From: Cyathus striatus
Taxonomy: Eukaryota > Basidiomycota > Agaricomycetes > Agaricales > Nidulariaceae
DNA: 64,000 nt
Direction: 5' to 3'
Assembly (NCBI GenBank): GCA_025738555.1
Contig: JAOVFP010000019.1
Location: 1,054,001-1,118,000, forward strand
Below, piece after piece: positions 36,213 to 47,795 of this stretch; position 1 is the stretch's first letter; every line of letters begins with the position of its first letter. A program made the translations under genes and the position numbers. The notes under the pieces were generated by a model. It was not told the DNA's origin, did not search any database, and saw only the letters and a program-made list of their open reading frames with translations.

Positions 36213-37360
36213 TTAAAAGCTTGTGCCGAAGGCGCTATTCGACAAATCCCAGAGTTTGTCCGCATCGTCCTCAGTCATCGGATAGGTAGTATCTGCAATT
36301 TGGCATTCGTCGAGATATGCTCCACCTTTCCCATTCAATTCGGGCGCGAGAGCTGCGTAGAGGTACGTTGCAGTGCCTTGATCGTAAGTCTGTGATATGG
36401 GTCATGAGTTTTAGCTAATATATCAATAAAAAGTACTTACGATAGGTTCTGTATCCCAGTAAGTTCCCGTTTCTTCATTCTTAACACCCTCAGCTACCAT
36501 ATCGAGATGATCCATTATACCAGTGATAATACTGTATACACATGAGCTAACCTTTTGAACAAGCAAAATCCTAGTTGACTTACAGTCCAGGATGGAGAGA
36601 GTAACTCTGTATTCCCTTCGTTTCGCTAAACCTCTTAGTTAAGCCAATAGAAAAAAGAATGTTTGCTGCCTTCGATTGTCCATACCCATGGAACTTGTCG
36701 TAATCTTCTCCATCTTTGAAATTTATGTCGTCGAAACGCACTTTTGTGTACCTGTGTCCAATCGAACTTACATTGATAATTCGCCCGGGTGAGGCTATGT
36801 GTGACAGAATGAGATGGGTAAATAGGAAGTGGCTAAGATGGTTGCTATATAGTATATTACTTATTCGTTAGCGTTATCATGGAAATGATGAGACCGCGTA
36901 GACGTGCCAGTAGAATTGGCTTTCATAACCTCCGACTTTTTTGTAAGGCACTGCTAAAATCCCGGCATTATTGACAAGCACATCAATCTTCGGGATGCCT
37001 AGAGCCCCGGATGTGATTTTTTCTGCGGCATGACGCACTGAATCTTCTGATTCTAAATCAAGGAGAAGAGGCTTTACAGTGGTCTTAGAGCTAGCGGTGG
37101 ATTTTACGTCCTCCAATGTTTTCGCCAGCCTGGAGAGATGAAGTCAGTGAAAAGGAAAGGGAAAAATGTTCAGTAACATACTTCTGCTCCGAACGACCAG
37201 TTATTACTACAGTACCAGCCCCTAGCTGTGCGATGAACTTGGAAAACGCACGTCCTAGGCCACTGGTTGCGCCGGTGACGAGGTAAGTACGTCCCTCTAA
37301 AGCAGTTGGATATGCAGCCGCGACATCTTGAATTGTAGTTTGGTCATTAAAAATGGGCAT
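36213..37360 (-). CDS. Short-chain dehydrogenase/reductase, copy 2 (inverted paralogue)
   Basis: Minus-strand exons 37360-37182, 37129-36908, 36844-36584, 36531-36441 and 36389-36213 have exactly the same lengths as the five exons of copy 1 (179, 222, 261, 91 and 177 nt) and give 309 residues. TGATSGLG, NNAG, NVSSIGHRY and YGQSK are all kept, with scattered conservative changes (for example DYDKFHGYGQSK against EYDKIHGYCQSK). The one defect is at intron 2: the donor is GC (TACTG followed by GCACGT) where copy 1 has GTATGT. If that GC donor is not used, the product ends shortly after QFYWHVYAVSSFP. So the gene either uses a rare GC-AG intron or is at the start of decay. It lies 3.2 kb from copy 1 in the opposite direction. 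Confidence 0.78.
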
Positions 37361-38019
37361 TTTGTTGTAAGCAGGGAAGAAATGTAGATGCAGCTGATCA
37401 TAAATCACATTTGTGGGGTTCGAGATCTATACGTCGGGGAAATGTTAACATGCTAGGTACTTACCAAAGGTATGCCACCGAGTCACCAATGACGTTGGAC
37501 GCTGTTATGTAGATAGCGCCAACTTAGCGCACGGGAAAACGCCCGTTGAAATAACGTGATCTAAGTTATCTCCGCTGTTCGGCTCAGTGTTCCGACTCAC
37601 TTCGAAGTCCGATTCCTAGCGTAGTACTCAAGAGTCAACGTTTCAACTACTACTAAGTGACTAGCACTGGCTTGTTCTGGTTCTCATTCATCTTCGTCAC
37701 GCGCGTCAAGGGCCACACTGACTCGAACTCTATTAGTTGGCGAACGTTGCACTAAAAGGATACGTCCAACATCCAGCCCAAGTCTGTAGACGACTTGCAT
37801 GCCAGTGCGCCGTTGCCCACCCACTGACTGTACTTCCTCTAGACTCTTGAGTCTAAGGGTAAGGTAGACCCAGCACTGTCTCCCTTTTTGACACTTCCTT
37901 GGCAATATGTGCGAGAAATTTTAGAAAACATTACGCAGGTTCAATATTGGAGAGGGGACTATATCGAGCGAGGTTACAAGTAAATTGGTACGCTTTTATT
38001 TCTTGGACGTACTGACATA
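37361..38019. other. Spacer between SDR copy 2 and E2 relic C
   Basis: No supported gene. Confidence 0.45.
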
Positions 38020-39190
38020 GTATGCTATCCCCACTGACACGTCAGTAACACCCTCTAGTTCAACAACAGCCTTCGACCCCCAATAAGAAATGCACTTCGA
38101 CACGGTATGCGTTGAGCTCTCACTCTGATGAGATCGTGAACGAGCTGCTTTCCAGGGAGGGGAAATTGCGCAGGTTGGATCTATGCCGTATCTTATTGAA
38201 GTCGAGGAGGAGGGAAGGTAGGGGCCAAGGAGGACTTTGAAGCTAGCGCGGAGGACATATCTGCATGGACCCATGTAAATGATCGGAGGAGCGCTCCACC
38301 CACCAGTAATCGAGCCCGCAGGCTTCCCCTCTCGCAAACTGCATCTCATGGACACCAACTTTGTCTCCTCTGAAGTAGGAGATGCCCTCGCCGCCCCCAC
38401 AGCACTCGATTTCGCTCATCACCAGGCACTGACTCCACTTCGGTTCATGGGGTCGGGAAGGGCGGCTAGATCGACAAGGTTCTCGCTTCGTCTTGGAATA
38501 TAATTCTATTTCATGGAACAGTGTCGATCTTGCGTTGTTTTCGTGGAAACAGGAGGAGTGGCCTGGTGGAGACGTTGAACCGTTCCGTATTGCTCAATCT
38601 TTGAAAACTGAGGTGGAGCGGAAGGAGTTTGTGGGGTGAAGGAGGAAGAGGATGTCGTTGTGGAGTTCTGGAGGACGAGATATGGGATATGGTCAACTTG
38701 AAGATTCGCCACTCGCTCCTATTTCGCCTTTCCTTACTAACGCTCCTCTTATCGAGCCGTGAGATACCTCACTTAGGCTACTCAATGGCCCTCATCCTCA
38801 CAAGGTTATGCATCCTCCCAGCGATCAGCCTCAATGTCCCTACACACTTTCACGCCATCACCCCTCCCATTACCCTTTTTGCACCTCAGCGCTCTACCCG
38901 GTCAAACAGTTGGATATACCTGAAAGTGCTCAATGCTTCGGATTCATGTTCCTCCGGGTACTATTGAAAGGGCCGACACTATTGATGGCTATGAAAGAAT
39001 GGTCTCTATTCCGATCATCCAGTACTCCCTCTTCATTTTCTCTCTCGGGTGGATACTCCAAATCAACGTTCACGATTTCATTCCACAATCGATCGATGCT
39101 CTTTCCTCTTGATAAAGGTATTTCTTCTACCTTGGCCCCCAGGTTCCCTTCAAATTGCTGCTCACAGAGATGATCAAGCGTGGTGGCACC
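38020..39190 (+). pseudogene. E2 gene relic C (longest, collinear)
   Basis: It aligns in order with E2 from the lipoyl domain (TTCGACCC-, then GAGATCGTGAACGAGCTGCT and GAAGTCGAGGAGGAGG) through the linker (AAACTGCATCTCATGGAC, ACCAACTTTGTCTCC), the binding domain, the second-intron region (GAGATACCTCACTTAGGCTA) and the start of the acyltransferase domain (TATTGAAAGGGCCGACACT, then GAATGGTCTCTATTCCG). Several indels and stops destroy the frame. The segment at 38432-38560 (CTCCACTTCGGTTCATGGGG, AGGGCGGCTAGATCGACAAG, TTCTCGCTTCGTCTTGGAA) matches both flanks of the KDZ transposon at 42838-51785 and is its empty-site paralogue. Confidence 0.8.
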
Positions 39191-39474
39191 TCAAGGGAAG
39201 GCACGCAAAAGAGGTAAGAACACAGAACCCTGAAACGAAAACTTTAGCCTACCAATAATTGTTGTTGAGGGTCCTGTCGAGGGCAATGGAAAAGTAGACT
39301 CTGTTTTATCGGTCGTAAGTTCTGCACCAGCAGATACATTATAATGAAACTATCCAATATGAAGTACAGAGCCACCGCTGTTCATGATCTAAAAGTTCCT
39401 TCTCCATAAAATCCCATCATTATCGCGGTAGCTGGTAATGAACAAATAATGAGGAAACCTGCATACCAGCAGAG
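39191..39474. other. Short spacer
   Basis: Nothing identifiable. Confidence 0.4.
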
Positions 39475-41326
39475 TCAACAAGTATATGTAGAGCTTACAG
39501 ATGTGTTCTCATTTCCATTATGCTCTTCATTGTTGTTTTCTTCACATGCTGTTTCTTGGTTGCGGCCAGACCGAGCAAAGAAGATGGATTGAGTTTTGTC
39601 TCCACTTGTATTTTCATCCAAGTCTGACAGTTTTCTGAGCTTCAGTATCAAGCGAGATCCCTTTTTGACAGATTTTGAGTACCCCTTAAATTCGAATGTA
39701 TAACTTCTTACAGTGAAGGATAACATTGCAACATAGAAGCTATTTGAATATTACAATTGGTTGAATGAAGAGTTTTCAATGATTTTTAATAGACATACTA
39801 GCTTACGAAGCTACCAAGAAAAATTGCTTGAGGAGTTGACAAAACTTTCACTAAACATATTACCAGAAAAAGTTCTGCCACTGAATAAACAAGTATGAGT
39901 AATGTCTGTGCGGTCTCCGAGAGGATATTTCACCTGAAATAATACAGAAATGTATTGTGCCATCACGTACGATCGATATAAGGATTGGGCTGAATGTATT
40001 GGCATCATGTTGAAACATTCTCCCGAGTATCTTCAAGCCTCGATCTTTAGGCATCATATCCATCCAAATTGCTCTGACTGTGAGTACAAAGAATGTGGCT
40101 TACACATTTAACAATATCAGGAGAATAATAAATGCAGAGCCTTGATCTAGTACATACTGTGATAAGCCATGGATATACCAAAGTAAATGGTTTCCAGTTT
40201 GATGACCAAATTCAGGTGAGTCGATTGAAGAAAAACAAGACACATATCACCAAATATGGTCCTATTCGTTGGAGTTGGAGAGTATACAATGGCATTTATT
40301 ATTGAAAGTGACAGCAAAGCCTAGTAAAAGTTGTAACTCTTAGTTGAATAGTATCCATCGAAAATAACGACGAACCAAAAATTGTACTAAGAATGTAGCA
40401 CAATTCACTTGGGTTAGGACCGAGCCAAAGTAATAGACGGAAACTTATCACAAATCGTTGTAATTTCCACAAATAAGACAACTGCCTCATTAACATTAAT
40501 CATGCAATGATTGGTAATAAGTCTTATAAACACTTACCTCGACTTCTATTTGCGTACAGCGCGCACACACGTAACATGAATATAATATCCACTGGAGTGT
40601 TGCTTATAACAGTAGCACTGCTGAAGTAAATACCCAATGTAACGATATGCCTTTTCTGAATAAATTGAGTGCCATCACATCTGTACAAATGTCAGGAAAC
40701 AACGCTGTAACAGTTCAGTACTTCAGTGTTCAGCTTACAACTTAAAGAAGCTGGTTAGTATAAACTGCTAATAGTGAATTGTATGACTACTTACAGTCAA
40801 TGATGCTGTTGAAAGTTGTGGAGCTGGTTTTTATAATCTCACTGTTATGAATATGTTCCCATATATCAATAGGTCGATACCCACAACTAAGTTCAAAGCT
40901 GCGGATTTCAGTATGCATAAAACCTTACACAATTGGTGATAGTGCTTACAAGAATATGATCGGGAAATAATACCTCGAGATTATATACAGTACCTTAGGA
41001 GATTTCCATTTCATTCCGCTGCACGTTATAGGGTGAGATAATGCTGCAATGGGGTATACAACATATAGGTTCCCTGATTCACCTCCATATATACTTAACC
41101 TATCATAACAATGACTTATGAGAATCTTCCGTACGAGCATAGGAATTACCTACCTCATCTTCAAAGTTGTGGATAATATCGTACACCAGTGAAGTCATGA
41201 AAACCACTAATTTTTTGTATTTGAATAAGAATGTGGTCAACAAGGAAGGAATTACATACTGTTTAGCATATTTGCTTTCAATAAAGAATCAGCGGCAGCT
41301 GCTAGGCTGTCATTTTCATTCGCCAT
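39475..41326 (-). CDS. DUF6533 seven-helix membrane protein gene, copy 1 (multi-exon)
   Basis: On the minus strand, exon 1 (41326-41260) starts MANENDSLAAAADSLLKAN. Further segments in order are MTSLVYDIIHNFEDE, CSGMKWKSPKVLYIISRYYF, FELSCGYRPIDIWEHIHNS, a helix with VDIIFMLRVCALYANRSR (ending at a GTAAGTG donor), PILISIVRDGTIHFCIIS, and a C-terminal exon with KGSRLILKLRKLSDLDENTS ending at 39475. The YD-x-F-x-x-E opening, IW/MKW-x-x-K-LY-x-x-RY helix, LR-x-x-ALY-x-N-R motif, RDG-T-x-F helix and GSRLIL-L-R end are the landmarks of DUF6533. These proteins are greatly expanded in Agaricomycetes and have no established function. I could not settle every internal exon edge, so a defect in the middle is not excluded. 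A paralogue lies at 55125-57006. Confidence 0.65.
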
Positions 41327-42359
41327 TGCCAGAATGGTAGTTATAAATGTGCTAGAGATATGCTGAGAAATTCAATGTAGTACACCTTTTATACAGATTC
41401 ATATGCACAAAAAATCAGATGGTCGCGTAGCCAATCTGATCCGTGCTCGACTCGATGTATGAGATGTATCTTCCATTAAAAACACAAATGACGGAAAATG
41501 ATATTAACAGCTCTCAAATAGGAAAGCATACTAATCGGCAGTGAAAATGCTTCATACCTCATACTCATCATGAAGGTAGTAACGTAAATGTAATCATAAC
41601 ACCGCATTAATAGACATGACTGAACTGAAAATCAATCATAAATTCCTTACTTTTCCCAATTATCGATTTTACGGTGAACATTATGCGAACACTTACTACA
41701 TAACAACGTATAAATATACCAGTATTACCGGGTGATATCAAAAAGATGGGAGTCCTTAAGCGTGTGTTTTCCATCTGTTGCGAAGGAAATTTGATTGTTG
41801 CCATTTAGGGCTTACTGATGAATCATTCATACCGTATGTTGTAAACTGAGTTATATCGAATCTTGTCCGCTACAATAATCAGTTGAGACTTGATTCAAAC
41901 GATAGGAATAGTCAAGTAGGATGGTGTATATCATGTATGATAATTAACAGCCCTGTATTAGATACATAGATTAATACCATATACATGCGGCCTACGCTTA
42001 TGTTTATGTTCTTTGTGCCATGACCAATGCTATAAAGAAGAGAGAATTGAACGATAGCCATCTTGAATCGTTATTGTAAGCGCTACACATCGCGCGCTAA
42101 CAGCCGATGACAAATTGAAAGCTTGAAACACGTGCATTTTCCCAGGGGCCCAGCACTTCGCTTTGACTCTTTCAACGCTGCAGGAACTTGCGCAGTTCAG
42201 CACAATAGCAGCCTCAAAACCCCCTATAAGAAGTGTAATGCGACAAGTAAGCATAGGGGCACCCCTTCAATGCGATGGTTAAAACATTAAAGCTTAAAGA
42301 GCTGCATATTAGACATGCGAAAGTTGCAATGGTTGCGATGGTTGGCTCGCTCTGTCTTT
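41327..42359. other. Spacer upstream of the DUF6533 gene
   Basis: No supported gene; small frames on the minus strand at 41.6-41.8 and 42.0-42.25 kb lack motifs. Confidence 0.4.
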
Positions 42360-42779
42360 GTCCCATCTGAAGCAGCACTCTTACTGTCCCTGCAGCACGC
42401 GGAGATCTCTCCCGTTCGCTAGATGTTACGGGAAATTCACCTCGTTCTTGGACTGGGAATGGTGCACGAGTCGGAAGTCGGAAGCCGGGGCGTTTCTCGC
42501 TTCCAAGCCTTCAAAGTGTGAGATAGGATACGAGGAGGTGGTGCAGAAGCAGGAGGGGGTTATCGTTGTGGAGCTGGGGATGTATAAGGCTATGGTTCAG
42601 GTGAAGGTTCGTTTTCCTGCAGTCTTTTTGCTTTGCCTCACTAATAAAGATACTATGACAGAGCTCTCAGATTGGAGATTCCTCACGTCAGATACTCTAC
42701 CACCCTAAATCTCACAAACCTCCACCACCTCCCGCCTCTTAAACGAACTCATGTCAACATACTATCTTCCACCCTCTTT
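42360..42779 (+). pseudogene. E2 gene relic D
   Basis: It aligns with E2 about 27830-28130: GGGAATGGTGCACGAGTCGG, then GGGGCGTTTCTCGCTTCCAA, GAGGAGGTGGTGCAGAAGCA, GTTGTGGAGCTGGGGATG, and after the intron region GATTGGAGATTCCTCACGTC. The intron's CTAATAAAGATACTATGACAG end is recognisable. The frame is broken. Confidence 0.7.
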
Positions 42780-42837
42780 CGCAACGTGTTGGCTCCACCT
42801 CGGTTCATCAGACGGGAAGAGCGGCTGGGTCAAAAAG
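42780..42837 (+). pseudogene. E2 gene relic E, part 1 (left of the KDZ element)
   Basis: GGCTCCACCTCGGTTCATCA, then GGGAAGAGCGGCTGGGTCAAA, matches relic C at 38430-38477. It ends at the KDZ element, with GGTCAAAAAG (42828-42837) as target copy. Confidence 0.7.
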
Positions 42838-42860
42838 AGGTCATTGCACTCCTCCACGAA

Positions 42861-43160
42861 ATCAGGTGGAGTCCACCTGAAGTCCAGTGAAGTCCACCTG
42901 AAGTCCAGGACTCCACCTGGACTCCACCTGGACTCCACCTGAACTTCACTGGACTCCACCTGAACTATGAGAATACTGCCATCCTGTGTGCAGTTCAGGT
43001 TGAGTTCAGGTGCAGTCCAGGTGTAGTCCAGGTACAGTCCAAGTACAGTCCTGGACTTCAGGTGGACTACTGGAAATCACCTGGAAATCACTGATTTCAG
43101 TCACTGGACTTCAGGTAGAATACTGGACTTTACCTGTAGTTCACCTGATTTTTCACTGTA
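42861..43160. repeat. Left subterminal CCACCTGAAGTCCA/GGACTCCACCTG array
   Basis: Units around a CACCTG-AGTCCA core occur in both orientations (CAGGTGGAGTCCACCTGAAG, then GACTCCACCTGGACTCCACC, later AGTCCAGGTGTAGTCCAGGT). The same core forms the long array at the right end. Confidence 0.8.
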
Positions 43161-43225
43161 CTTCGTACCAGGCAATTAGAACAGGGTTTCTTACTTATAA
43201 TATAGGAAAAAATTTAAATTAATAT

Positions 43226-43318
43226 ATGTTACTAGCGAGAATTGAACCCGCAACGTCGAGCACAGCAGGCGCTAAACAAGCGCTAGCTAATTTATCATTA
43301 ACCATTAAGCCAAGTGGG
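43226..43318 (-). ncRNA. tRNA-like Pol III sequence inside the KDZ element
   Basis: On the minus strand an A-box-like TGGCTTAATGG is followed about 50 bases later by a perfect 5-bp T-arm with 7-base loop (GCGGG, TTCAATT, CTCGC), and downstream by a run of six T. The acceptor and D stems do not pair, so this is a tRNA-derived relic or SINE head, not a working tRNA. Confidence 0.35.
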
Positions 43319-43544
43319 CGTTGTCATTACTTACATGCGACTCCCTATAGCCAACCTCAGAGTGAAAGGTCACATGCCGCACACACTGCCACACACCGCC
43401 AGCGCTGCACGTTTCGTCATCGTCCCAAACGATGATGGCTCCTCCCTCTTCCTTTACCCGTTCTCCGCTCCGCTCCTTCTCCCTTCCTCCTCCCTTCTCC
43501 CCTCTTCCCTCATTCCTCGTCTCATCCCCTCACCCTCTTTTCTT

Positions 43545-45115
43545 CCCCTCGTCTAGCAATTGACGAGCGTGGTGTCAAGCGGCCTCCGTCTTGCCAGTGA
43601 CGTGACGTGGCTACGTCTTCTCGTCCCCCTCCCCTCCCTCTCTCGTGCGTAACGCCACGCGCCTTCCCTCGTCTTGCAAGTGACGAGTGCAAGCGACCTA
43701 CCCCCTCTCCCTCTCGTCTACAAGTGACAGGGGCGAGCGTCCTCGCTGGCCACTGGCTTCTTCAGGCGCCAGCTTCTTCCTCTCCCTCGCCATCTCCCTT
43801 GCCCACGGCCTCGCACCCCCTCTCTGCCCTCGTCTCGCAAGTGACGAGGACGCATGTTTCCTCCCCTCTTCCCCGCCGTCTCCCTCGTCCGAGTCTGCAA
43901 GTGACGAGGACGGGCGTCTTCTCCCCTCGCCACTCCCGTCCCGTCCCGTCCCCTCTCCCTTTCCGTCGCCCTCGTCTGCAAGTGACGAGGACCTCTTCCC
44001 CGCCGTCTCCCTCGTCCGAGTCTGCAAGTGACGAGGACGGGCGTCTTCTCCCCTCGTCACTCCCGTCCTGTCCGGTCCCCTCTCCCTTTCCGTCGCCCTC
44101 GTCTGCAAGTGACGAGGACCTCTTCCCCGCCGTCTCCCTCGTCCGGGTCTGCAAGTGACGAGGACGAGCTTCTTCTTCCCTCGCCACTCGCCTCCCCTCC
44201 CGTCCCCTCTCCCTCTCTGTCATCCTCGTCTGCAAGTGACGAGGACCTCTTCCCCGCCGTCTCCCTCGTCCCTCGTCTGCAAGTGACGAGGACAAGCGTC
44301 TTCTCCCCTCGCCACTCCCCTCGCCACTCCCCTCCCGTCCCGTCCCCTCTCCCTCTCCGTCATCCTCGTCTGCAAGTGACGAAGACCTCTTCCCCGCCGT
44401 CTCCCTCGTCCTCACCTGCAAGTGACGAGGACGAGCGTTTTCTTCCTTCGCAACTCCCCTCCCCTCTCCCTCGCCCTCGTCTGCAAGTGACGAGGACAAG
44501 TGTCTTCTCCCTCGCCACTCCCCTCTCCTCCCCTCTCCTCTTCCTCGCCCTCGTCTTCAAGCGACAAGGGTGAGTGTTTTGTCTCCTCACCCACGTCCCC
44601 GCGCCTCCTCTGCCCTCGTCTCGCAAGTGACGAGGGCATGCGTTTCCTCCCCTCTTCCTTGCCGTCTCTCTCGTCCTCGTCTGCAAGTGACGAAGGCGGG
44701 CGTCTTCTCCTCACCGCTCCGCTCTCCCCCGCCCTCGTCTGCAAGCAACGAGGGCGAGCGTCTTCTCTACCCACATACGGCCCCATGGCCCCTCTCTCGC
44801 CCTCTCCCTCGCCCTCGTCTGCAAGTGACGAGGGTGAGCATATTCTCTCCTCGCCCACGGCCCCATGCTTCCTCTCTACCCTCGTCTCGCAAGTGACGAG
44901 GGCGCATGTTTTTCCCCTCCCCCACCGCCTCCCTCGCCACTCCCCTCCCCTCTCCCTCGCCCTCGTCTGCAAGTGACGAGGGCAAGTATCTTGTCTCCTC
45001 ACCTACGGCCCCTCGCCTCCTCTATGCCCTCGTCCCGCAAGTGATGAGGGCATGCGTTTTTTCCCATCTTCCTCGCTGTCTCCTTCGCCCTCGTCTGCAG
45101 CTGACGAGGGCGGGC
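43545..45115. repeat. GC-rich hairpin minisatellite (about 23 units)
   Basis: The unit core CTCGTCTGCAAGTGACGAG is a 7-bp-stem hairpin (CCTCGTC paired with GACGAGG). I count about 23 copies, spaced 45-85 bp, separated by C/T-rich filler such as CTCTTCCCCGCCGTCTCCCT. Long open frames exist on both strands here only because stops are rare in this composition. The composition differs sharply from the AT-rich genes of the same element. Confidence 0.85.
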
Positions 45116-45164
45116 GTCTTCTCCCCCTCACCCTCTTCCCTTCTCGCATTCACCTCTCTCTCTC

Positions 45165-45262
45165 TCACCCTTGCCTTTGCCCACACCCTTGCCTTCACCC
45201 ACACCCTTGTCTTCGCCCACACCCTTGCCTTTGCCCACACCCATGCCCACGCCCACTTGCCC
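45165..45262. repeat. 18-bp tandem repeat (CCCACACCCTTGCCTTTG)
   Basis: About five units directly follow the minisatellite, ending in CCCATGCCCACGCCC. Confidence 0.75.
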
Positions 45263-45291
45263 ATGTGCTATCGCCTCCGAAAGAGTATCTA

Positions 45292-45560
45292 CAAGGGAGA
45301 ATCGATCTGATAAGGATTGATTCTCCCATACTTTATATTATAGTTACGTTATTGACAATGTACGATACAAGGGAGAATCGATCTGATAAGGATTGATTCT
45401 CCCATACTTTATATTATAGTTCCGTTATTGACAATGTATGATACAAGGGAGAATCGATCTGATAAGGATTGATTCTCCCATACTATATATAATATTTCTG
45501 TTATCGACAATGTACCATACAAAGGAGAATCGATCCATAATGGATCGATTCTTCTAATTA
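45292..45560. repeat. 76-bp tandem hairpin repeat, 3.5 copies
   Basis: GGGAGAATC at 45298, 45374 and 45450 pairs with GATTCTCCC 15-20 bases later. The intervening spacer TTATATTATAGTTACGTTAT is shared. A fourth, shorter copy at about 45521-45560 has a variant hairpin (GAATCGATCCATAATGGATC). The array lies just upstream of the first gene of the element, where it could act as a promoter-proximal or end-proximal signal. Confidence 0.8.
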
Positions 45561-45792
45561 TATTGCTTTCTTTAAATATAGTTGACAGCGTGAGGCTTTG
45601 AATTTTTGTGAGTGAGTCCGAAAATGGACATGTGAAGGAAGTGCAGATTGAGTAGATATTAATAGACATTACTTGATCTTCATATATACGACATGGTGGC
45701 CTGAGAACTTCTTTCTTCCCTTCCACCCACACCTCAGATACACACTCAACTGCTTTCTACTTGTTCCTACTACTATTCTCATACATTTCATT

Positions 45793-47795
45793 ATGGTTGG
45801 CACCAGAAAGACTTCAAATGTTACAGAAAACACAGAAAACACTCAAAGATCTCTTAGATCTGCTTCAAAAAATTCGGAAAATTTACAGAAAAGCACCAAT
45901 AAGGGTGGAAAGGCAGCTAAAGAGAATAAGACAAAGAAGACAAAGTATGTTTTATATTAATTCTTGCTTTATCTACTTGCTAAAATTTATTAAACATAGA
46001 AAGACCTCAGTTCAAAGACTTCAAGATGATGAGAGTGCTGAGACTCCCAAGACACTTACTCCGTATTTATTATTCTCTAAAGTACTTGATATATTTTCTG
46101 ATGTTATTAAAGAGTGGAGCAGGTATTAGCAGAGGAGGGCACTTCTATTGCTCCTCCTCCTCACATATCTATTCAGTCCACTCAAATTCCTGTGGCTGAT
46201 ATAAGCGATTCTCTCAATGAAGATGAGATTCTAATGCCTTTAGCTAAATTGGAAACCATAGCTCTAAGTTCTTTGCTCACTGATAAGACATCTGAGAATT
46301 TACCTGAAAGTTCTAAAACTGAGGTTGATAATACATCCAAATCTGAGAATGGTTCTGAGGACAGCTCTGAGAACTCAGATGAAAATTTAATTCATAATCA
46401 AATGGAGGAAATAGATACTAGCACTGGAATTGAGAATGCAGAGGAGGAAGAACACACACTTATGGATGTTGATATAGATATCACTCCAAAGAAATCTCTG
46501 CCAGTTCTTAAGCGTGGACGTGCACCATCCAGTCCTACTGATAACCGCCGCTCTATAAGCAAAGTCTCACGCCGCTCTGAGTCACATAGTTCAGCTACAT
46601 CTAGTTTGAGCAAGGATGAACTTCAAGGGGCATCACGTACAATGGGAGGGTTCTCACGTGGACGTGCAGCAGGAAACACATTCAATTATGGAGATGATGA
46701 AGAGGGTAAGATAATAGCTATTTTATGAGATTGGACTATCTAATCTTAATTTTTATAGATCCATTTATTATACCTCCAGAAAATAATAAAGGCGAAATTC
46801 ATTTATTTTTAAGTCAGATGCTCCAAAGGCCAATTTTGTTATTACTGATCAAGAGCCAATGTCTGATCTTAAAGCTGTACTTGAACATGTAGGTGATTGT
46901 TACTCACCTATTGCAAGTATGTATTATTATAATTTATACTATTTGAGATATTTTCTAACAATGTTAATAGAGAAGAATGCCAGAATTTCCTTGCGTGAAA
47001 ATCATAATTGGAGTCTAAAAGGTCGCTACTTAAGTATTCAGGAAAAAAAGATGAGTACTGTTACCTGGCAAATAAATGATAAGAATAAATATGTTCTGGA
47101 AATCTTAGCTGTAAGTTATACTTTGATTATCAATTTATCTTAAAGCTCATTTTTATAAGGAGGGTGCTGATACTGAACAAAATACTGAGTCCATTACTTC
47201 TGGAGCTGCTGGACCTTCCACCAATAAGGAGGAAGTTGTAAAAAATCTTATAATCTCACACTTCAACATTCCTGATCATCTCATTAAGAATAACAGTAAA
47301 GATCAGGACATTCGTATTACATATGAGAAATATGAGATGATTGAAGACATATGGAACAATAAAAAACCATCTCTAAGTACTATTATGACATCAGCAAAAA
47401 CCAATGTTGATAAGAAAGTACTTATTAGTGTTTTCACATCTCCATCTACATACTACACATATGCATTTAAGGTTTTTCCACTTCTGGAATATCATCCACA
47501 GATGACTTCCTGGATGAAAAAGGAAGGAGGGGTTGATAAAAAAAGTGTTTGGGGATCTGCAAAGCCAAACTTTCAGAATTTGAACCAAATTCTACTTGGA
47601 AAGCAGGCTGCAGCTGAGGAGGAGAAAAAGAGAAAGAGTAAGGGTAAGGGTAAAGAAAGAGAAGAGAGTGAGGAACATGAGGAAAGAGAGGAGAGAGTAG
47701 AGAGTGAGGAGAGAGAGGAAAAGGAGGGGAAGGGGAGTAAGGAAAAGTCTAAGAAGTCCCACAGAAAGGACAAGGGAAAATCTAAGAAATTGTAA
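45793..47795 (+). CDS. Unknown companion protein of the KDZ element (560 aa, Lys/Glu-rich tail)
   Basis: Six exons (45793-45944, 46000-46062, 46113-46705, 46818-46916, 46971-47110, 47160-47795) join with all frames kept; introns are 49-112 bp. The N-terminal third is Ser/Thr/Lys-rich and low-complexity, with an acidic patch (ENAEEEEHTLMDVDIDITPK, near residue 180-200) and a basic Ser-rich RRSISKVSRRSESHSS. The middle (residues about 270-460) is the only part that looks folded, with NARISLRENHNWSLKGRYLS, VTWQINDKNKYVLEILA and KVFPLLEYHPQMTSWMKKEG. The last 80 residues are almost only Lys, Glu, Arg and Ser. I know no matching family. Its conserved intron structure, intact frame and place next to the CxC5/CxC6 gene suggest a DNA- or RNA-binding partner of transposition; this is inference. 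Confidence 0.7.

Noticed and set aside
43607..45002. Long open frames on both strands (up to about 245 codons), rich in Arg, Glu, Ser or Pro
   Set aside because: They exist in all frames because the GC-rich hairpin minisatellite has few stop codons; the repeats explain them fully.
45292..45560. CRISPR-like regularly spaced repeat
   Set aside because: The spacers are as similar to each other as the repeats; it is a simple 76-bp tandem array in a eukaryotic transposon.
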